This document shows, piece by piece, positions 8,576 through 17,285 of a stretch of 64,000 bases of DNA (positions are counted from its first letter, which is position 1; every line of letters starts with the position of its first letter). The notes beneath the pieces are model-generated. The model searched no databases. It had not been told where the DNA came from and saw only the letters and a program-made list of their open reading frames with translations. The translations under genes were made by a program, and so were the position numbers. This DNA is from Mucilaginibacter sp. L3T2-6 (GTDB taxonomy: Bacteria > Bacteroidota > Bacteroidia > Sphingobacteriales > Sphingobacteriaceae), in the NCBI RefSeq assembly GCF_030519355.1, contig NZ_JAUMKC010000002.1:310001-374000 (forward strand), read 5' to 3'.

Positions 8576-9154
8576 TTAGTGGTGCCCATGTGGGCCATGT
8601 CCACCTGGTCCGTGGCCACCGCCATGCGGTCCTCCATGAAATCCGCCAGGGCCTCCGTGTGGTCCGCCGTGCGGGCGTTGTATATTATGGTAGACAGGTC
8701 CGGGGCGTCCGTGTCCAAAACCATGCGGTCCGCCGGCGTAATACGGCCTGCCGGCATGGTAAGGCCTGCCAACATAGCGGGTGCGGTAATGGTCGCGTAC
8801 GATCACGCCTCCTGGTCTGCCGCGATAATGGGCGTACATGCGCCGGTCATGATAAAAATAACGGTAAGGGCGGGGCCGGTCTACTGCTACTTTATAACCT
8901 GTTGCAATGCTGTATGAAGCATAGCGTGGTGGCAAATATGACCGCCAAACCCAGTTTCCCCCATCTAAATAAATATACCGGTGAGTGGGTACATAATAAT
9001 AAGCCTCTACATCAGGAAGGTAATAATAATCAACTGATGCATATTCAGGAGGCGGTGTCCAGATCCCAACGCTAATGCTCACCTGGGCATTAGCTCTCGG
9101 AGTGCTTACGGCAAGTAATAAACAAACAGGTAAGCTAAAAAGTATTTTTTTCAT
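8576..9154 (-). CDS. secreted Tyr-rich protein with Gly/His/Pro-rich tail
   Basis: A signal peptide (MKKILFSLPVCLLLAVSTPRANA) leads a 192-residue protein. Residues 30-95 are rich in Tyr, Pro and Trp (WTPPPEYASVDYYYLPDVEAY, then GGNWVWRSYLPPRY), resembling the YXWXGGXW-type secreted proteins of Bacteroidota. The last 60 residues are almost only Gly, His, Pro and Arg and end in GGHGPHGHH; such tails commonly bind Ni, Cu or Zn, though that is inference. The function is unknown. The gene has its own signal peptide and terminator, and looks monocistronic. A long open frame on the opposite strand is a by-product of the repetitive composition. Confidence 0.75.
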   Translation of the reverse strand: MKKILFSLPVCLLLAVSTPRANAQVSISVGIWTPPPEYASVDYYYLPDVEAYYYVPTHRYIYLDGGNWVWRSYLPPRYASYSIATGYKVAVDRPRPYRYFYHDRRMYAHYRGRPGGVIVRDHYRTRYVGRPYHAGRPYYAGGPHGFGHGRPGPVYHNIQRPHGGPHGGPGGFHGGPHGGGHGPGGHGPHGHH

Positions 9155-9352
9155 AGTTTGTTGTTGTTCGTCCCGGTATATTCAAATTACATGCCGGAAG
9201 CGTGAATGTATACAAATTCGACTGATTTAATTACTGTTGGTTTAAAGCGAACTTCAGTTCGCTGTTTAGTGAAATGACAAACACACCTATGTCTGACAGT
9301 CCGGTCGCCGTTAAATGGCAGTAAAATGTTACCGCATTAACAGTAATAACTT

Positions 9353-9360
9353 TATATTTG
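9353..9360 (+). promoter_or_regulatory. -7 box TATATTTG of gatB
   Basis: TATATTTG matches TAnnTTTG exactly and lies 39 nt before the gatB ATG. Its TTG could be mistaken for a start codon extending gatB by 14 residues. Confidence 0.6.
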
Positions 9361-9399
9361 GGTTTTATTACGATTCAGGCATCGCCGCATTTACTTTTT

Positions 9400-10869
9400 A
9401 TGACAAGTTTTAAAGCCGGTATTGGCGACAAGTACGAGTTGGTAGTAGGGTTAGAAGTTCACGCACAATTATCCACTTTAAGTAAAGTATTTTCTTCCGA
9501 CTCAGCAGCGTTTGGGGCGGCCCCAAATGAGCACATCAGCCCTGTTTCTTTAGGTCATCCGGGAACTCTGCCCAAGCTAAACAAAAAGGCTGTAGAGTAC
9601 GCGGTGAAAACAGGATTGGCCTGTAATTGTACCATCAACCTGAACAATACTTTTGCCCGTAAAAATTATTTCTATGCTGATCTGCCTAAGGGCTACCAGA
9701 TAACCCAGGACCAGCAACCGATTTGCCTCGGTGGTTTTATACCGGTACGATTGGCCGACGGATCTACAAAAAATATTGCTATCCACCATATCCACATGGA
9801 AGAGGATGCCGGCAAAAGCATGCACGACCAGCACCATGCCGACTCCCTGATTGACCTGAACAGGGCAGGGGTACCATTGCTGGAGATTGTGACGGAACCT
9901 GATATACGCAGCGCTGAGGAGGCTGGCCAGTTTTTAACAGAGATCCGAAAGCTGGTGCGTTATATAGAGGTATGCGACGGCAACATGGAGGAAGGCAGCC
10001 TGCGTTGCGATGCCAATATATCTGTAAGGCTAAAAGGGCAAACAACTTACGGTAACCGCTGCGAAGTGAAAAACCTCAACTCCATACGTAATGTACAGCG
10101 GGCCATTGCACACGAGTTTGAGCGCCAGGTAAACATTATTGAAAACGGCGGTTTTATCGAACAAAATACGTTGAACTTTAATGCTGATACCGGCGAAACG
10201 TCGGTGCTGCGCTCTAAAGAAATGGCGAATGACTACCGCTATTTCCCCGAACCGGATTTAACGCCGCTGGCATTGACAAAGGAGTATATAGCCAAAATAC
10301 AAAAAGATATGCCCGCACTGCCCGGCGTACTATATAACAGATACATAACGGAGCTTGGTCTTTCAGAATACGATGCCGGTGTAATAACTGCAGAGCGCGA
10401 CATGGCGCAATATTTTGAAGCTGTGATCGCCGGTACGAATAATTACAAAGCTGCGGCAAACTGGCTGATGGGACAGGTAAAATCGTATTTGAATGATAGC
10501 GGAACCGGTATTTCTGAATTTCAGCTAAGCCCTGAAACGCTGGCGGGACTGATTGCTTTAGTAGATTCCGGAAAAGTAAATAATTCTGTGGCGGCTCAGA
10601 AAGTGTTTCCCGAACTGATTAAAAACCCGGGGAAAACAGCCGAAGCCATTGCCATGCAAATGAACTTACTGATAAGTGCCGGCGATAATGATGTTGACCG
10701 TTTTATACAGGCTGCACTTGCCAAGTATCCGGATAAGGTAGCAGAATACAAAAAGGGAAAAAAAGGCGTGCTTGGGCTATTTATGGGCGAGATTATGAAG
10801 AGTTCGAAAGGTAAAATCGACCCGCAAAAGACCAATCAGTTGCTTATAAAGGAATTGGAAGGGAAATAA
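9400..10869 (+). CDS. gatB: Asp-tRNA(Asn)/Glu-tRNA(Gln) amidotransferase subunit B
   Basis: GatB is the kinase/transamidation-partner subunit of GatCAB, which converts Glu-tRNA(Gln) or Asp-tRNA(Asn) to the amide. The 489-residue protein starts with KYELVVGLEVHAQLSTLSK, followed by LGHPGTLPKLN, ARKNYFYADLPKGYQITQ, HMEEDAGKS and DLNRAGVPLLEIVTEPD, which are the GatB signature blocks. MEEGSLRCDANIS and EMANDYRYFPEPDL come next, then the tRNA-binding YqeY-like C-terminal domain. The ATG at 9400 (MTSFKAGIGDKYE) is preferred over a TTG at 9358, which is part of a promoter box. gatA and gatC are not adjacent, which is common in Bacteroidota. The next gene starts 143 bp downstream. Confidence 0.95.
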   Translation: MTSFKAGIGDKYELVVGLEVHAQLSTLSKVFSSDSAAFGAAPNEHISPVSLGHPGTLPKLNKKAVEYAVKTGLACNCTINLNNTFARKNYFYADLPKGYQITQDQQPICLGGFIPVRLADGSTKNIAIHHIHMEEDAGKSMHDQHHADSLIDLNRAGVPLLEIVTEPDIRSAEEAGQFLTEIRKLVRYIEVCDGNMEEGSLRCDANISVRLKGQTTYGNRCEVKNLNSIRNVQRAIAHEFERQVNIIENGGFIEQNTLNFNADTGETSVLRSKEMANDYRYFPEPDLTPLALTKEYIAKIQKDMPALPGVLYNRYITELGLSEYDAGVITAERDMAQYFEAVIAGTNNYKAAANWLMGQVKSYLNDSGTGISEFQLSPETLAGLIALVDSGKVNNSVAAQKVFPELIKNPGKTAEAIAMQMNLLISAGDNDVDRFIQAALAKYPDKVAEYKKGKKGVLGLFMGEIMKSSKGKIDPQKTNQLLIKELEGK

Positions 10870-11012
10870 TCAGGCAATACCCTGTCGGTATTATGTCATA
10901 TCTCGAGTTTAAAAGAAATAAATTCAACCGATGTGTGAAATTGCGCGTATGTTTTTGAAACAGACAAATTGCATTCAAGACGCATTGCGCATGTTGGAAA
11001 CCTAAATAAAAG

Positions 11013-12161
11013 ATGAAAAAAAACTTCGCATTATTCAATGTCATCGCAGCGGCTGTAATCATGTTCAGCTCATGTAAGGACAAATCAGCTTTGGTTATCA
11101 ATGGTACCATACTTCACCCGGGCAGTCAGAAAAAGGTAGTGTTAATGGCGGTTGACAGCAGCCAGGTTGCGGTAGTAGATTCTGCAAACCTTAATGAACA
11201 GAATAAATTTGTTTTTAAACATTCGGCGCCCTACGCCAGCTTGTTTATGCTGCGCATTGGCAATTCCATTTATGATGTGATCGGGAAAAATGGCGATGAG
11301 ATAGATTTTACCGCCGACCTGTCAGATAAGCAGGGCAATTATGACGTTAAAGGTTCGCCGGAAACAGAGAAGATCAAAGAATTTGATAAAATAAGAAACG
11401 CCTTTATTATCCAGCGCACGAAACTTGCTGAGGAATACGACAGCGTTGCGCAGTCATACGGAAAGTCGACTGATTCATTAGTAAATATTTACAGGCCGAA
11501 ATACCAAAAAAATATGACTGATTTAGCACAGGCCAGTATAAAGTTCGCCAATGATAATGCCAGCTCAATAGCGGGTTTTTATGCTATCGCAATGCTGGAA
11601 GATCCCACTCAGTACGAGCAGCAGGTTATTGCGTATGTTAATAAGATAAGAGGAAGCTTTCCTGATAATGCTGCTGTACAGGGCTATATCAGGCAGGTGG
11701 ATAAATTAATACCGGTATCTATAGGCCACAAGGCGCCTGATTTCACGATTACAGGCATAGACGGCAAACCGATAAAGCTATCGGATTACAAAGGTAAATA
11801 TGTGATGCTCGATTTTTGGGCATCGTGGTGCGTACCCTGCCGGCAGGAAAACCCTAACGTGGTTAAGCAATATGCCAAGTTCCACCCGATGGGTTTGAAT
11901 ATACTGGGCATCTCGCTTGACCAGGATAAGGCGAAATGGCGGCAGGCAATTAATGCAGATAGGCTGGTGTGGAACCATGCATCTGATTTAAAGAACTTTG
12001 AAGGCGCAACAGAAAGGCTATACCATGTAGAGGGCATTCCGTCAAACTTTATCATCAACCCGGATGGTATAATAGTGGCAAAGAACGTCCGGGGTACCGA
12101 CCTTGAAGATTTTTTGAATAAAACATTTAATAAATCTCAACAAAACGTTAAAATAAAGTAA
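11013..12161 (+). CDS. TlpA-like thioredoxin-fold lipoprotein with N-terminal DUF4369-like domain
   Basis: The 382-residue protein has a lipobox (VIMFSSC, Cys21), so it is probably membrane-anchored facing the periplasm. Residues 25-130 form a beta-rich DUF4369-like domain and residues 130-235 are mostly helical. From about residue 240 an AhpC/TSA-thioredoxin domain follows: GHKAPDFTITGIDGKPIKL, then DFWASWCVPCRQENP with the redox pair Cys273/Cys276, and the cis-Pro region VEGIPSNFIINPDG. Such proteins act in periplasmic thiol-disulfide exchange or cytochrome maturation in Bacteroidota; the partner is unknown. It lies between gatB and a response regulator. The spacing to the regulator (76 bp) contains a separate promoter. 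Confidence 0.88.
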   Translation: MKKNFALFNVIAAAVIMFSSCKDKSALVINGTILHPGSQKKVVLMAVDSSQVAVVDSANLNEQNKFVFKHSAPYASLFMLRIGNSIYDVIGKNGDEIDFTADLSDKQGNYDVKGSPETEKIKEFDKIRNAFIIQRTKLAEEYDSVAQSYGKSTDSLVNIYRPKYQKNMTDLAQASIKFANDNASSIAGFYAIAMLEDPTQYEQQVIAYVNKIRGSFPDNAAVQGYIRQVDKLIPVSIGHKAPDFTITGIDGKPIKLSDYKGKYVMLDFWASWCVPCRQENPNVVKQYAKFHPMGLNILGISLDQDKAKWRQAINADRLVWNHASDLKNFEGATERLYHVEGIPSNFIINPDGIIVAKNVRGTDLEDFLNKTFNKSQQNVKIK

Positions 12162-12164
12162 CAT

Positions 12165-12220
12165 TTAACAATTTCTTAATGTAACTTTAACCAAAATCTT
12201 CAATTGTCCGCCTACTTTTA
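12165..12220 (+). promoter_or_regulatory. promoter with three 11-bp-spaced TTAACA-like direct repeats
   Basis: TTAACA (12165-12170), TTAATG (12176-12181) and TTAACC (12187-12192) are spaced exactly 11 bp apart, as in the PhoP/PhoB-type boxes bound by OmpR-family regulators. A -7-like TACTTTTA follows at 12213-12220. The box would sit at about -60 to -34 relative to the start, an activator position. It directly precedes an OmpR-family gene, suggesting autoregulation (inference). Confidence 0.55.
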
Positions 12221-12237
12221 CGCAAAAATTGACCTGC

Positions 12238-12927
12238 ATGAGTAGTTCTGCCAAACAAAAAATTTTGATAGTTGACGATGAACCGGATATTCTTGAGCTC
12301 ATCGAATATAATCTGAAAAAAGAGGGCTACCAGGTTTTCCTGGCCCGTAACGGACAAGAGGCAGTAGCCGAAGCCAAACGCTCATTACCCGACCTGATAG
12401 TGCTCGACATTATGATGCCAAAAATGGACGGCATAGAAGCCTGCCGGATTATGCGCACCATGCCTGAGTTTAAAAACACCTTTATGGTTTTTTTAACAGC
12501 CCGCAGCGAGGAGTATTCTGAGATTGCCGGGTTTAACGTTGGGGCAGATGATTATATCGCCAAACCAATAAAGCCCCGTGCATTGGTAAGCCGTATAAAT
12601 GCCATACTACGCCGTAATGCCCCTGCCGAAGACGTAGCGGATAATAAGTTGGAAATAGGTGATCTGGTAATTGACCGTGAAGCTTACCTTGTTTACAAGG
12701 CCGGTCAAAAAGTCGTTCTGGCAAAAAAGGAATTTGAATTACTTTACCTGCTTGCCTCAAAACCCGGCAAGGTATACACCCGGGAGGTCATTCTGAAAAA
12801 TATCTGGGAAGATTCCGTAGTGGTAACGAACCGAACGATAGATGTGCATATCCGCAAACTTCGCGAAAAACTGGGCGACGATTGCGTTGCTACGGTAAAA
12901 GGTGTTGGCTACAAATTTGAAGCGTAG
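12238..12927 (+). CDS. OmpR/PhoB-family response regulator
   Basis: The 229-residue protein has an N-terminal receiver domain (KILIVDDEPDILELIEYNL, phosphorylation site in LIVLDIMMPKMDG at about Asp57, VFLTARSEE, and the conserved Lys in DDYIAKPIKP). A C-terminal winged helix follows (LAKKEFELLYLLASKPGKV, then RTIDVHIRKLREKLG and VKGVGYKFEA). It is a DNA-binding regulator of the PhoB type; no histidine kinase gene is adjacent, so the partner is elsewhere. A TTG three codons upstream is possible, but the ATG at 12238 (MSSSAKQKILIVDDE) fits the family better. It is probably autoregulated through the repeats at 12165-12192. A strong terminator follows. Confidence 0.92.
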   Translation: MSSSAKQKILIVDDEPDILELIEYNLKKEGYQVFLARNGQEAVAEAKRSLPDLIVLDIMMPKMDGIEACRIMRTMPEFKNTFMVFLTARSEEYSEIAGFNVGADDYIAKPIKPRALVSRINAILRRNAPAEDVADNKLEIGDLVIDREAYLVYKAGQKVVLAKKEFELLYLLASKPGKVYTREVILKNIWEDSVVVTNRTIDVHIRKLREKLGDDCVATVKGVGYKFEA

Positions 12928-12960
12928 TCAATCAATTTAATGTCCACAAGATTATGGAAC

Positions 12961-12990
12961 AGGCCCCGCAAAATGCGGGGCCTGTTTTTC
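12961..12990 (+). terminator. rho-independent terminator after the response regulator
   Basis: AGGCCCCGCA at 12961-12970 pairs with TGCGGGGCCT at 12974-12983, followed by GTTTTTC. Confidence 0.9.
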
Positions 12991-13060
12991 CGTTATAAAA
13001 TTATGGCCGTTGGACTAACCGATATAGTTGCCTTGATGGCCATTCTCAGATGGTTATTGT

Positions 13061-13654
13061 CTACATCGTTTCAAGCCAGCTTTTTACCTCTGCCTGGGCT
13101 GCTTCTATAACAGGTCTGCCGGCCCTGTAGTACATTTTCCATTGGCTGCTTTCAGCTTCGTATTGCACATCTGCGAATAGCCGTCCATTTAGTTTGGCGT
13201 CAAAATTAACTGTGGCAGATACCTTTAAAAATTCTTCCAGGCGCTTTTTTATTATCTCCTTTGGATTGGTCGGTAGTAAGTCTGCAGATGCGTCGCCGTT
13301 TAATAATTTATTCTTTGCTTGACCCAATAGTTCAGATGGTTTTGGTATATGAAAACCATGTGATTTTCGTGGCAAATGCTCAACACGATATTTTTTATAG
13401 GCCTTTGCAAAGGCATCGCTTTCAGTATAAGCTTTAAACAGCCGTACTAAGATTCTGGCGCAATCTGCCTGCATATCGGTGTTCAGACTACGCGCTTTAT
13501 TAACCAATACTCTGCTAAACTGAACATTGCTTGACAATAGTTCATTAAACATATAGTTATTCGCAGTTTCTGGTTCCACCCCGAGTTGTTGAAGCACGTC
13601 TGGGGCGCGAAAAGCCAAAAGTATGCAGGCTAAAACAAGAATTTTAATTTTCAT
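13061..13654 (-). CDS. exported protein of unknown function
   Basis: The 197-residue protein starts with a weak export signal (MKIKILVLACILLAFRAP). The rest is helical: EPETANNYMFNELLSS, a Lys-rich middle, and a C-terminal part RLFADVQYEAESSQWKMYYRAGRPVIE ending in VKSWLETM. I do not recognise a family. It stands between a terminated regulator gene and a lipoprotein gene on the same strand, with about 155 bp on the upstream side, so it is likely its own transcription unit. Confidence 0.6.
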   Translation of the reverse strand: MKIKILVLACILLAFRAPDVLQQLGVEPETANNYMFNELLSSNVQFSRVLVNKARSLNTDMQADCARILVRLFKAYTESDAFAKAYKKYRVEHLPRKSHGFHIPKPSELLGQAKNKLLNGDASADLLPTNPKEIIKKRLEEFLKVSATVNFDAKLNGRLFADVQYEAESSQWKMYYRAGRPVIEAAQAEVKSWLETM

Positions 13655-13809
13655 AAATTGGAACTGAAAAGGTTATAATTTCTGTTGATCGGCCATCCCA
13701 TTTGCACCATGCTGATTTCGAACAAAAACGAGCTAATCGGTGCTTAAAGTTTGACTGATTGTCATTGCGGGAAAAATGGTTTCCCGCAATGTGGTTTGAA
13801 GTTGTGTGT

Positions 13810-14616
13810 TTAGTTGTTGTAACTGTAAGTTGAGCTTTTTACAACCACAGGATCGCCGGTTTTTGCTACAGTTTCGGTCTGTGTAGCCGGATAACCATTG
13901 CTGTCGTAGGTATAGCTATAAGTGTCTGTTTCAATGATGGCATTTTGGGCATTGTACACGGTTTCTTTTACCGGGTTATGTGCGGAAATCATCTGAAATA
14001 ACGCTTGTGCAAGTTCCGGCGCAGCTACAATCGGATTAGTTTTGTTATCATATTCAAACTTTCGTGTTTCACTAACTTTAAACTGATTGGTTACCACCGA
14101 CCATTGATAGGTGGTTTGCGTCTCTACGTCGTCGCCGTTGTAACTGTAAGTCACTTTGGTAAAAGGGATGTTATCGTTTAAGTACTTTACATATTGGGTG
14201 TACTCGCTTAGTTTATTATTCAGATAGGTAAATTGAGTATAAGCCACGACTGCATTATTGGTTTGGTCGAGGTATTCCATGCCGGACAGCGTAGTCCCTG
14301 TGTAAATAAAATTTATAGCGCCATCTGTAGTAACAGCTGTATTTATTTTCTTTTGGGCGTTATAGGTTAAAGCGATATTCGATGCTTCGCCATTATTTTT
14401 GCCTTCAATTCTGTCTATCAAACCGCTGGCATTATAATTGAATGACGTGTAGTTATCAGCATCCTGCTGAATCCTTGTAATTAAGTGCGTCCCGGTGGGT
14501 ACGGGTGTCGGTGTTGGGCCGCCGCCGGTAGTTTTATCGTCTTTTTTACAAGCTGACAGGAATAGGACGCCCGCTATAATCAATAGAGGAGCGTATTTTT
14601 TGGTTTGTTTTTTCAT
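13810..14616 (-). CDS. lipoprotein with YD/Rhs-like beta repeats (DUF4595-like)
   Basis: The 268-residue protein has a lipobox (VLFLSACKKDD) followed by a Thr/Pro/Gly linker (GGGPTPTPVPTG). The rest is a chain of short beta units such as NYTSFNYNASGLIDRIEGKN, SNIALTYNAQKKIN, TYSYNGDDVETQT and TYSYTYDSNGYP. These resemble YD/Rhs-type repeats and the DUF4595-like surface lipoproteins of Bacteroidota, which are thought to be exposed on the outer membrane; the role is unknown. It has a monocistronic layout with long flanking spacers. Confidence 0.72.
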   Translation of the reverse strand: MKKQTKKYAPLLIIAGVLFLSACKKDDKTTGGGPTPTPVPTGTHLITRIQQDADNYTSFNYNASGLIDRIEGKNNGEASNIALTYNAQKKINTAVTTDGAINFIYTGTTLSGMEYLDQTNNAVVAYTQFTYLNNKLSEYTQYVKYLNDNIPFTKVTYSYNGDDVETQTTYQWSVVTNQFKVSETRKFEYDNKTNPIVAAPELAQALFQMISAHNPVKETVYNAQNAIIETDTYSYTYDSNGYPATQTETVAKTGDPVVVKSSTYSYNN

Positions 14617-14972
14617 TGTTTTACTTTTAATTGTGAATTTTATTGTTTGATTTTTTAATTATTTAATTAGAGTTTTACAGGTAGAATCTACCGGCACCCC
14701 GATCTTTAAAGGTTGCAAAAGGTGGGTGTTTGTGCGTTGCGGCAATAGCCAGGATCAGTCCGTGGTAAGATTAATTATAGCTTACCAAAGTAATCTCCGG
14801 CAAGGCTAAATGTGGTTGCTTAAATTCTAAAGAAGCTTCGATTTTTAACAGAGTGGCGCGAACGCAGGTATTATTTGCCGCGCTTTTTACTTTTTGGAAA
14901 AGTAGTACCGGGCACCCTCCAAAATGCACGGCATGGGCCATGGAATAAACAGTTGCCTGCCAAACCTGCCGA
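14617..14972. other. intergenic stretch with small palindromes
   Basis: No gene is visible in about 356 bp between the lipoprotein and the Crp-like regulator. It holds a 13-bp palindrome GGTAGAATCTACC (14680-14692) about 65 bp upstream of the lipoprotein gene. It also holds ACTTTTTGGAAAAGT near 14888-14902, a small inverted repeat. Confidence 0.4.
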
Positions 14973-15539
14973 TTATGATCTTATTTTACTGCGGTACCTG
15001 CTCAGGGTCTCACGGGTGATGCCTAAATAGCTGGCGATGTATGTTAGAGGCACACGTTTAAATATTTTGGGGTGTTCCTCTATTAATGAACGGAACCTCA
15101 CTTCCGGCGGGTCTTTTAGCAAGGCTGCCTCCCGTTTTTCGGCCTTTACAAATTGCTCCTGCGCAATTATCTGTGCTAATTGTCGCCAGGATGGATACTC
15201 AGAAAGTAAGTGCATCACATCATTATAGCAAAGTTCCAGAATAGTTGCTTCCTCCATCGCTTTAATATTCAGTGGCGAGGCACCGCGCGAAAAAAAGCTT
15301 GCAAGAGAGCCGATAAGGCCGTTTTCAAAAACAAAATCCTTACAGCATTCGCGGTCTTCCAACTGATAGTAATAACGCACGCTGCCCTTTTCAATAAAAG
15401 CCAGGCTTTTACAGACTTCGCCCTCCCTTAGAAAAAAATCATTTTTTTTAAGGACCCGGGCTTGCAGTAATTGCTCTAATGCGGCTTTTTCATTTAGCGT
15501 GGGGTTGATGAGCCTGTCGATGTTAAATAACACCCGCAT
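14973..15539 (-). CDS. Crp/Fnr-family transcriptional regulator
   Basis: The 188-residue protein has a cyclic-nucleotide-binding-like beta barrel: KKNDFFLREGEVCKSLAFIEKGSVRYYY, then ENGLIGSLASFFSRG and MEEATILELCYNDV. A short C-terminal helix-turn-helix follows: VPLTYIASYLGITRETLSRYRSKI. This is the usual small Bacteroidota Crp-like regulator; its ligand and targets are not evident. A TTG at 15563 could extend the frame, but it lies inside a TATATTTG promoter box, so the ATG at 15539 (MRVLFNIDRLI) is chosen. The neighbouring amidohydrolase gene is upstream on the same strand, and the two could be linked in regulation (inference). Confidence 0.88.
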   Translation of the reverse strand: MRVLFNIDRLINPTLNEKAALEQLLQARVLKKNDFFLREGEVCKSLAFIEKGSVRYYYQLEDRECCKDFVFENGLIGSLASFFSRGASPLNIKAMEEATILELCYNDVMHLLSEYPSWRQLAQIIAQEQFVKAEKREAALLKDPPEVRFRSLIEEHPKIFKRVPLTYIASYLGITRETLSRYRSKIRS

Positions 15540-15560
15540 AATTAGTTTCCGATTTACTGC

Positions 15561-15568
15561 CAAATATA
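15561..15568 (-). promoter_or_regulatory. -7 box TATATTTG of the Crp-like gene
   Basis: On the minus strand the sequence is TATATTTG, an exact TAnnTTTG match. It gives a predicted leader of roughly 17 nt before the ATG at 15539. Confidence 0.6.
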
Positions 15569-15607
15569 AAAATCGGGAATTAAAAAACAGCGTCCGCAGG
15601 CAAGGAA

Positions 15608-16957
15608 TCAGATTACCAGTGCCTGTTCCAGTAAATGCGCCGCCGAATTTTCCAAGCGGTGTTTTACCCCATCAAAGCCCTGATATAATAATTTATGGTT
15701 AGCTTTTACAATTTTGCCTGCTACTATGACAGTATCAATATTTGAAATATTGGCCTGCGACACTACCGTTGCAACCGGGTCATTAACAGGCGACAGATTA
15801 AGCATTCCGGCATCAAGCATAATAATATCTGCTTGTTTACCAGGTTCAAGCGAACCAGTCGTTTCTGCTAAGTTCAGTGCCCTGGCGCCGTTAATAGTCG
15901 CCATTTTTAGTACATCTATTGTGGTGAGTGACACATTTTGCGGCATTTCGCCTGCGTTTAGTATTTCAGCGTTAGCAAATGCTCTTTGCGTTTGCAGGGC
16001 TATGCGCATTTGCGTAAACATATCACCGCTCGTAGCAGTTATCACATCAATTCCGAGTGCAGGAGCAATGCCGGCCGCCAAGGCTTTGCCCGTAGCTGGG
16101 AAACCTATCCCCATTTGCATTTCAACTTCAGGCGTAATAGATATAGAACACCCATTAGCAGCCAGTTTTTCGAAATCATGGCTGTCTAAGTAATTACAAT
16201 GAGCAAAATTCATGTCCGGCCCCAATAAACCGGCGCTGTCCAATCGCTCAATTGCCTTATATTTTGAAGCGAAAGCACCGCAGCCGACATGCATGGATAC
16301 AGGCAGACATAAACTACGGGCAAGGTTAATGTCATCGCGGCTAACATTAAATAGTGAATACTCGGGCCCGCGTATTGCCATGGCTGGCGTAATTAATTGC
16401 CGTTGGCTGCTAAAATATTCTTTGCAGATGCGTTCAATATCGCCTGGATGTTTTAGGCGGCTTTCGTAAAACCAATCCCAAACGGCGGTCCCCGGCGTAC
16501 CATAACCAAAAACAGCACGACCGCCGGCAGCCATAAGTCCTGTTATGGCTGCATCTGCGTGCGCGGGAGTATTCATGATGTGCGACCAGTCAAATATAGT
16601 GGTTATGCCTGCGTCTAATGCCTCAAGCGCCCCGTAAAGGTTAGCCACAAAAACATCTTCAGGCCTGTAGGACGCAGCAAGCGGCCCAAGGATATGCTGT
16701 AAATATTGCATCAGGCTATATTCAGCCGCGATGCCTTTTAAAGGACTTTCCCAAACATGCCTATGGCTATCGACGAACCCGGGCATAACTATCTTTCCGG
16801 CAGCCGGAATAATCTGACAGTCTTCAATGTTTAGTTCTGGCGCTATGGCACTTATCTTGTCGTTCTCAATCAAAATATCGGTATGCCTTAAAACCTGTAA
16901 TGTTTGGTTCATTGTAATTATGCATCCCTCTTTTAGTAATAGCTTATTTTTTTTCAT
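15608..16957 (-). CDS. amidohydrolase / cytosine- or guanine-deaminase-like hydrolase
   Basis: The 449-residue protein belongs to the metal-dependent amidohydrolase superfamily (TIM barrel with a small beta sandwich). Visible metal ligands are HRH in MPGFVDSHRHVWE, His in PVSMHVGCG, His in MNFAHCNYLD, and Asp in ALGIDVITATSGD. The closing ATINGARALNLAETTGSLEPGKQADIIML stretch is typical of the ATZ/TRZ, guanine-deaminase and SAH-deaminase branch. The exact substrate is not readable. The frame also allows an ATG at 16984 (9 residues longer); MKKNKLLLKEGCIITMNQ at 16957 looks like the natural start of the beta sandwich. It is transcribed toward the Crp-like regulator. Confidence 0.85.
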   Translation of the reverse strand: MKKNKLLLKEGCIITMNQTLQVLRHTDILIENDKISAIAPELNIEDCQIIPAAGKIVMPGFVDSHRHVWESPLKGIAAEYSLMQYLQHILGPLAASYRPEDVFVANLYGALEALDAGITTIFDWSHIMNTPAHADAAITGLMAAGGRAVFGYGTPGTAVWDWFYESRLKHPGDIERICKEYFSSQRQLITPAMAIRGPEYSLFNVSRDDINLARSLCLPVSMHVGCGAFASKYKAIERLDSAGLLGPDMNFAHCNYLDSHDFEKLAANGCSISITPEVEMQMGIGFPATGKALAAGIAPALGIDVITATSGDMFTQMRIALQTQRAFANAEILNAGEMPQNVSLTTIDVLKMATINGARALNLAETTGSLEPGKQADIIMLDAGMLNLSPVNDPVATVVSQANISNIDTVIVAGKIVKANHKLLYQGFDGVKHRLENSAAHLLEQALVI

Positions 16958-16984
16958 TTGAATTTTATTTAGCGTACTCTGCAT

Positions 16985-17285
16985 TTTACAGGCTTGTAAC
17001 TGTCATTTTAAAACTTTAAAAGGATGGCTGCATTACACTTTACAGGTAATACAATACCGGACGCATCAAGCATGCCGTACTCTTGTATATCTGTCAATCA
17101 ATCCCGCTATTTGCGTTCATCGTGGTACAGCTTTGCCACGTGCCTGCAGTTTATGGTTTACTGCACAACCATTTCGTTAATAATTTATTCTATGGCTTTC
17201 CGTGAGATCAGGCCTGGAAAAACAGGCATAGCATTCCCTCTTTGATCTTTTGGAATCAAAAAAATCAAGCACTGCTGAATAAAAT
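16985..17285. other. intergenic stretch, no gene seen
   Basis: About 300 bp lie upstream of the amidohydrolase gene and downstream of the STAS-like gene. No convincing frame, RNA gene or strong hairpin was seen; the amidohydrolase promoter should be here. Confidence 0.4.

Noticed and set aside
8564-9075. Long plus-strand frames opposite the Gly/His-rich secreted protein
   Set aside because: They mirror a repetitive, codon-biased gene; the minus strand has a signal peptide, terminator and family features.
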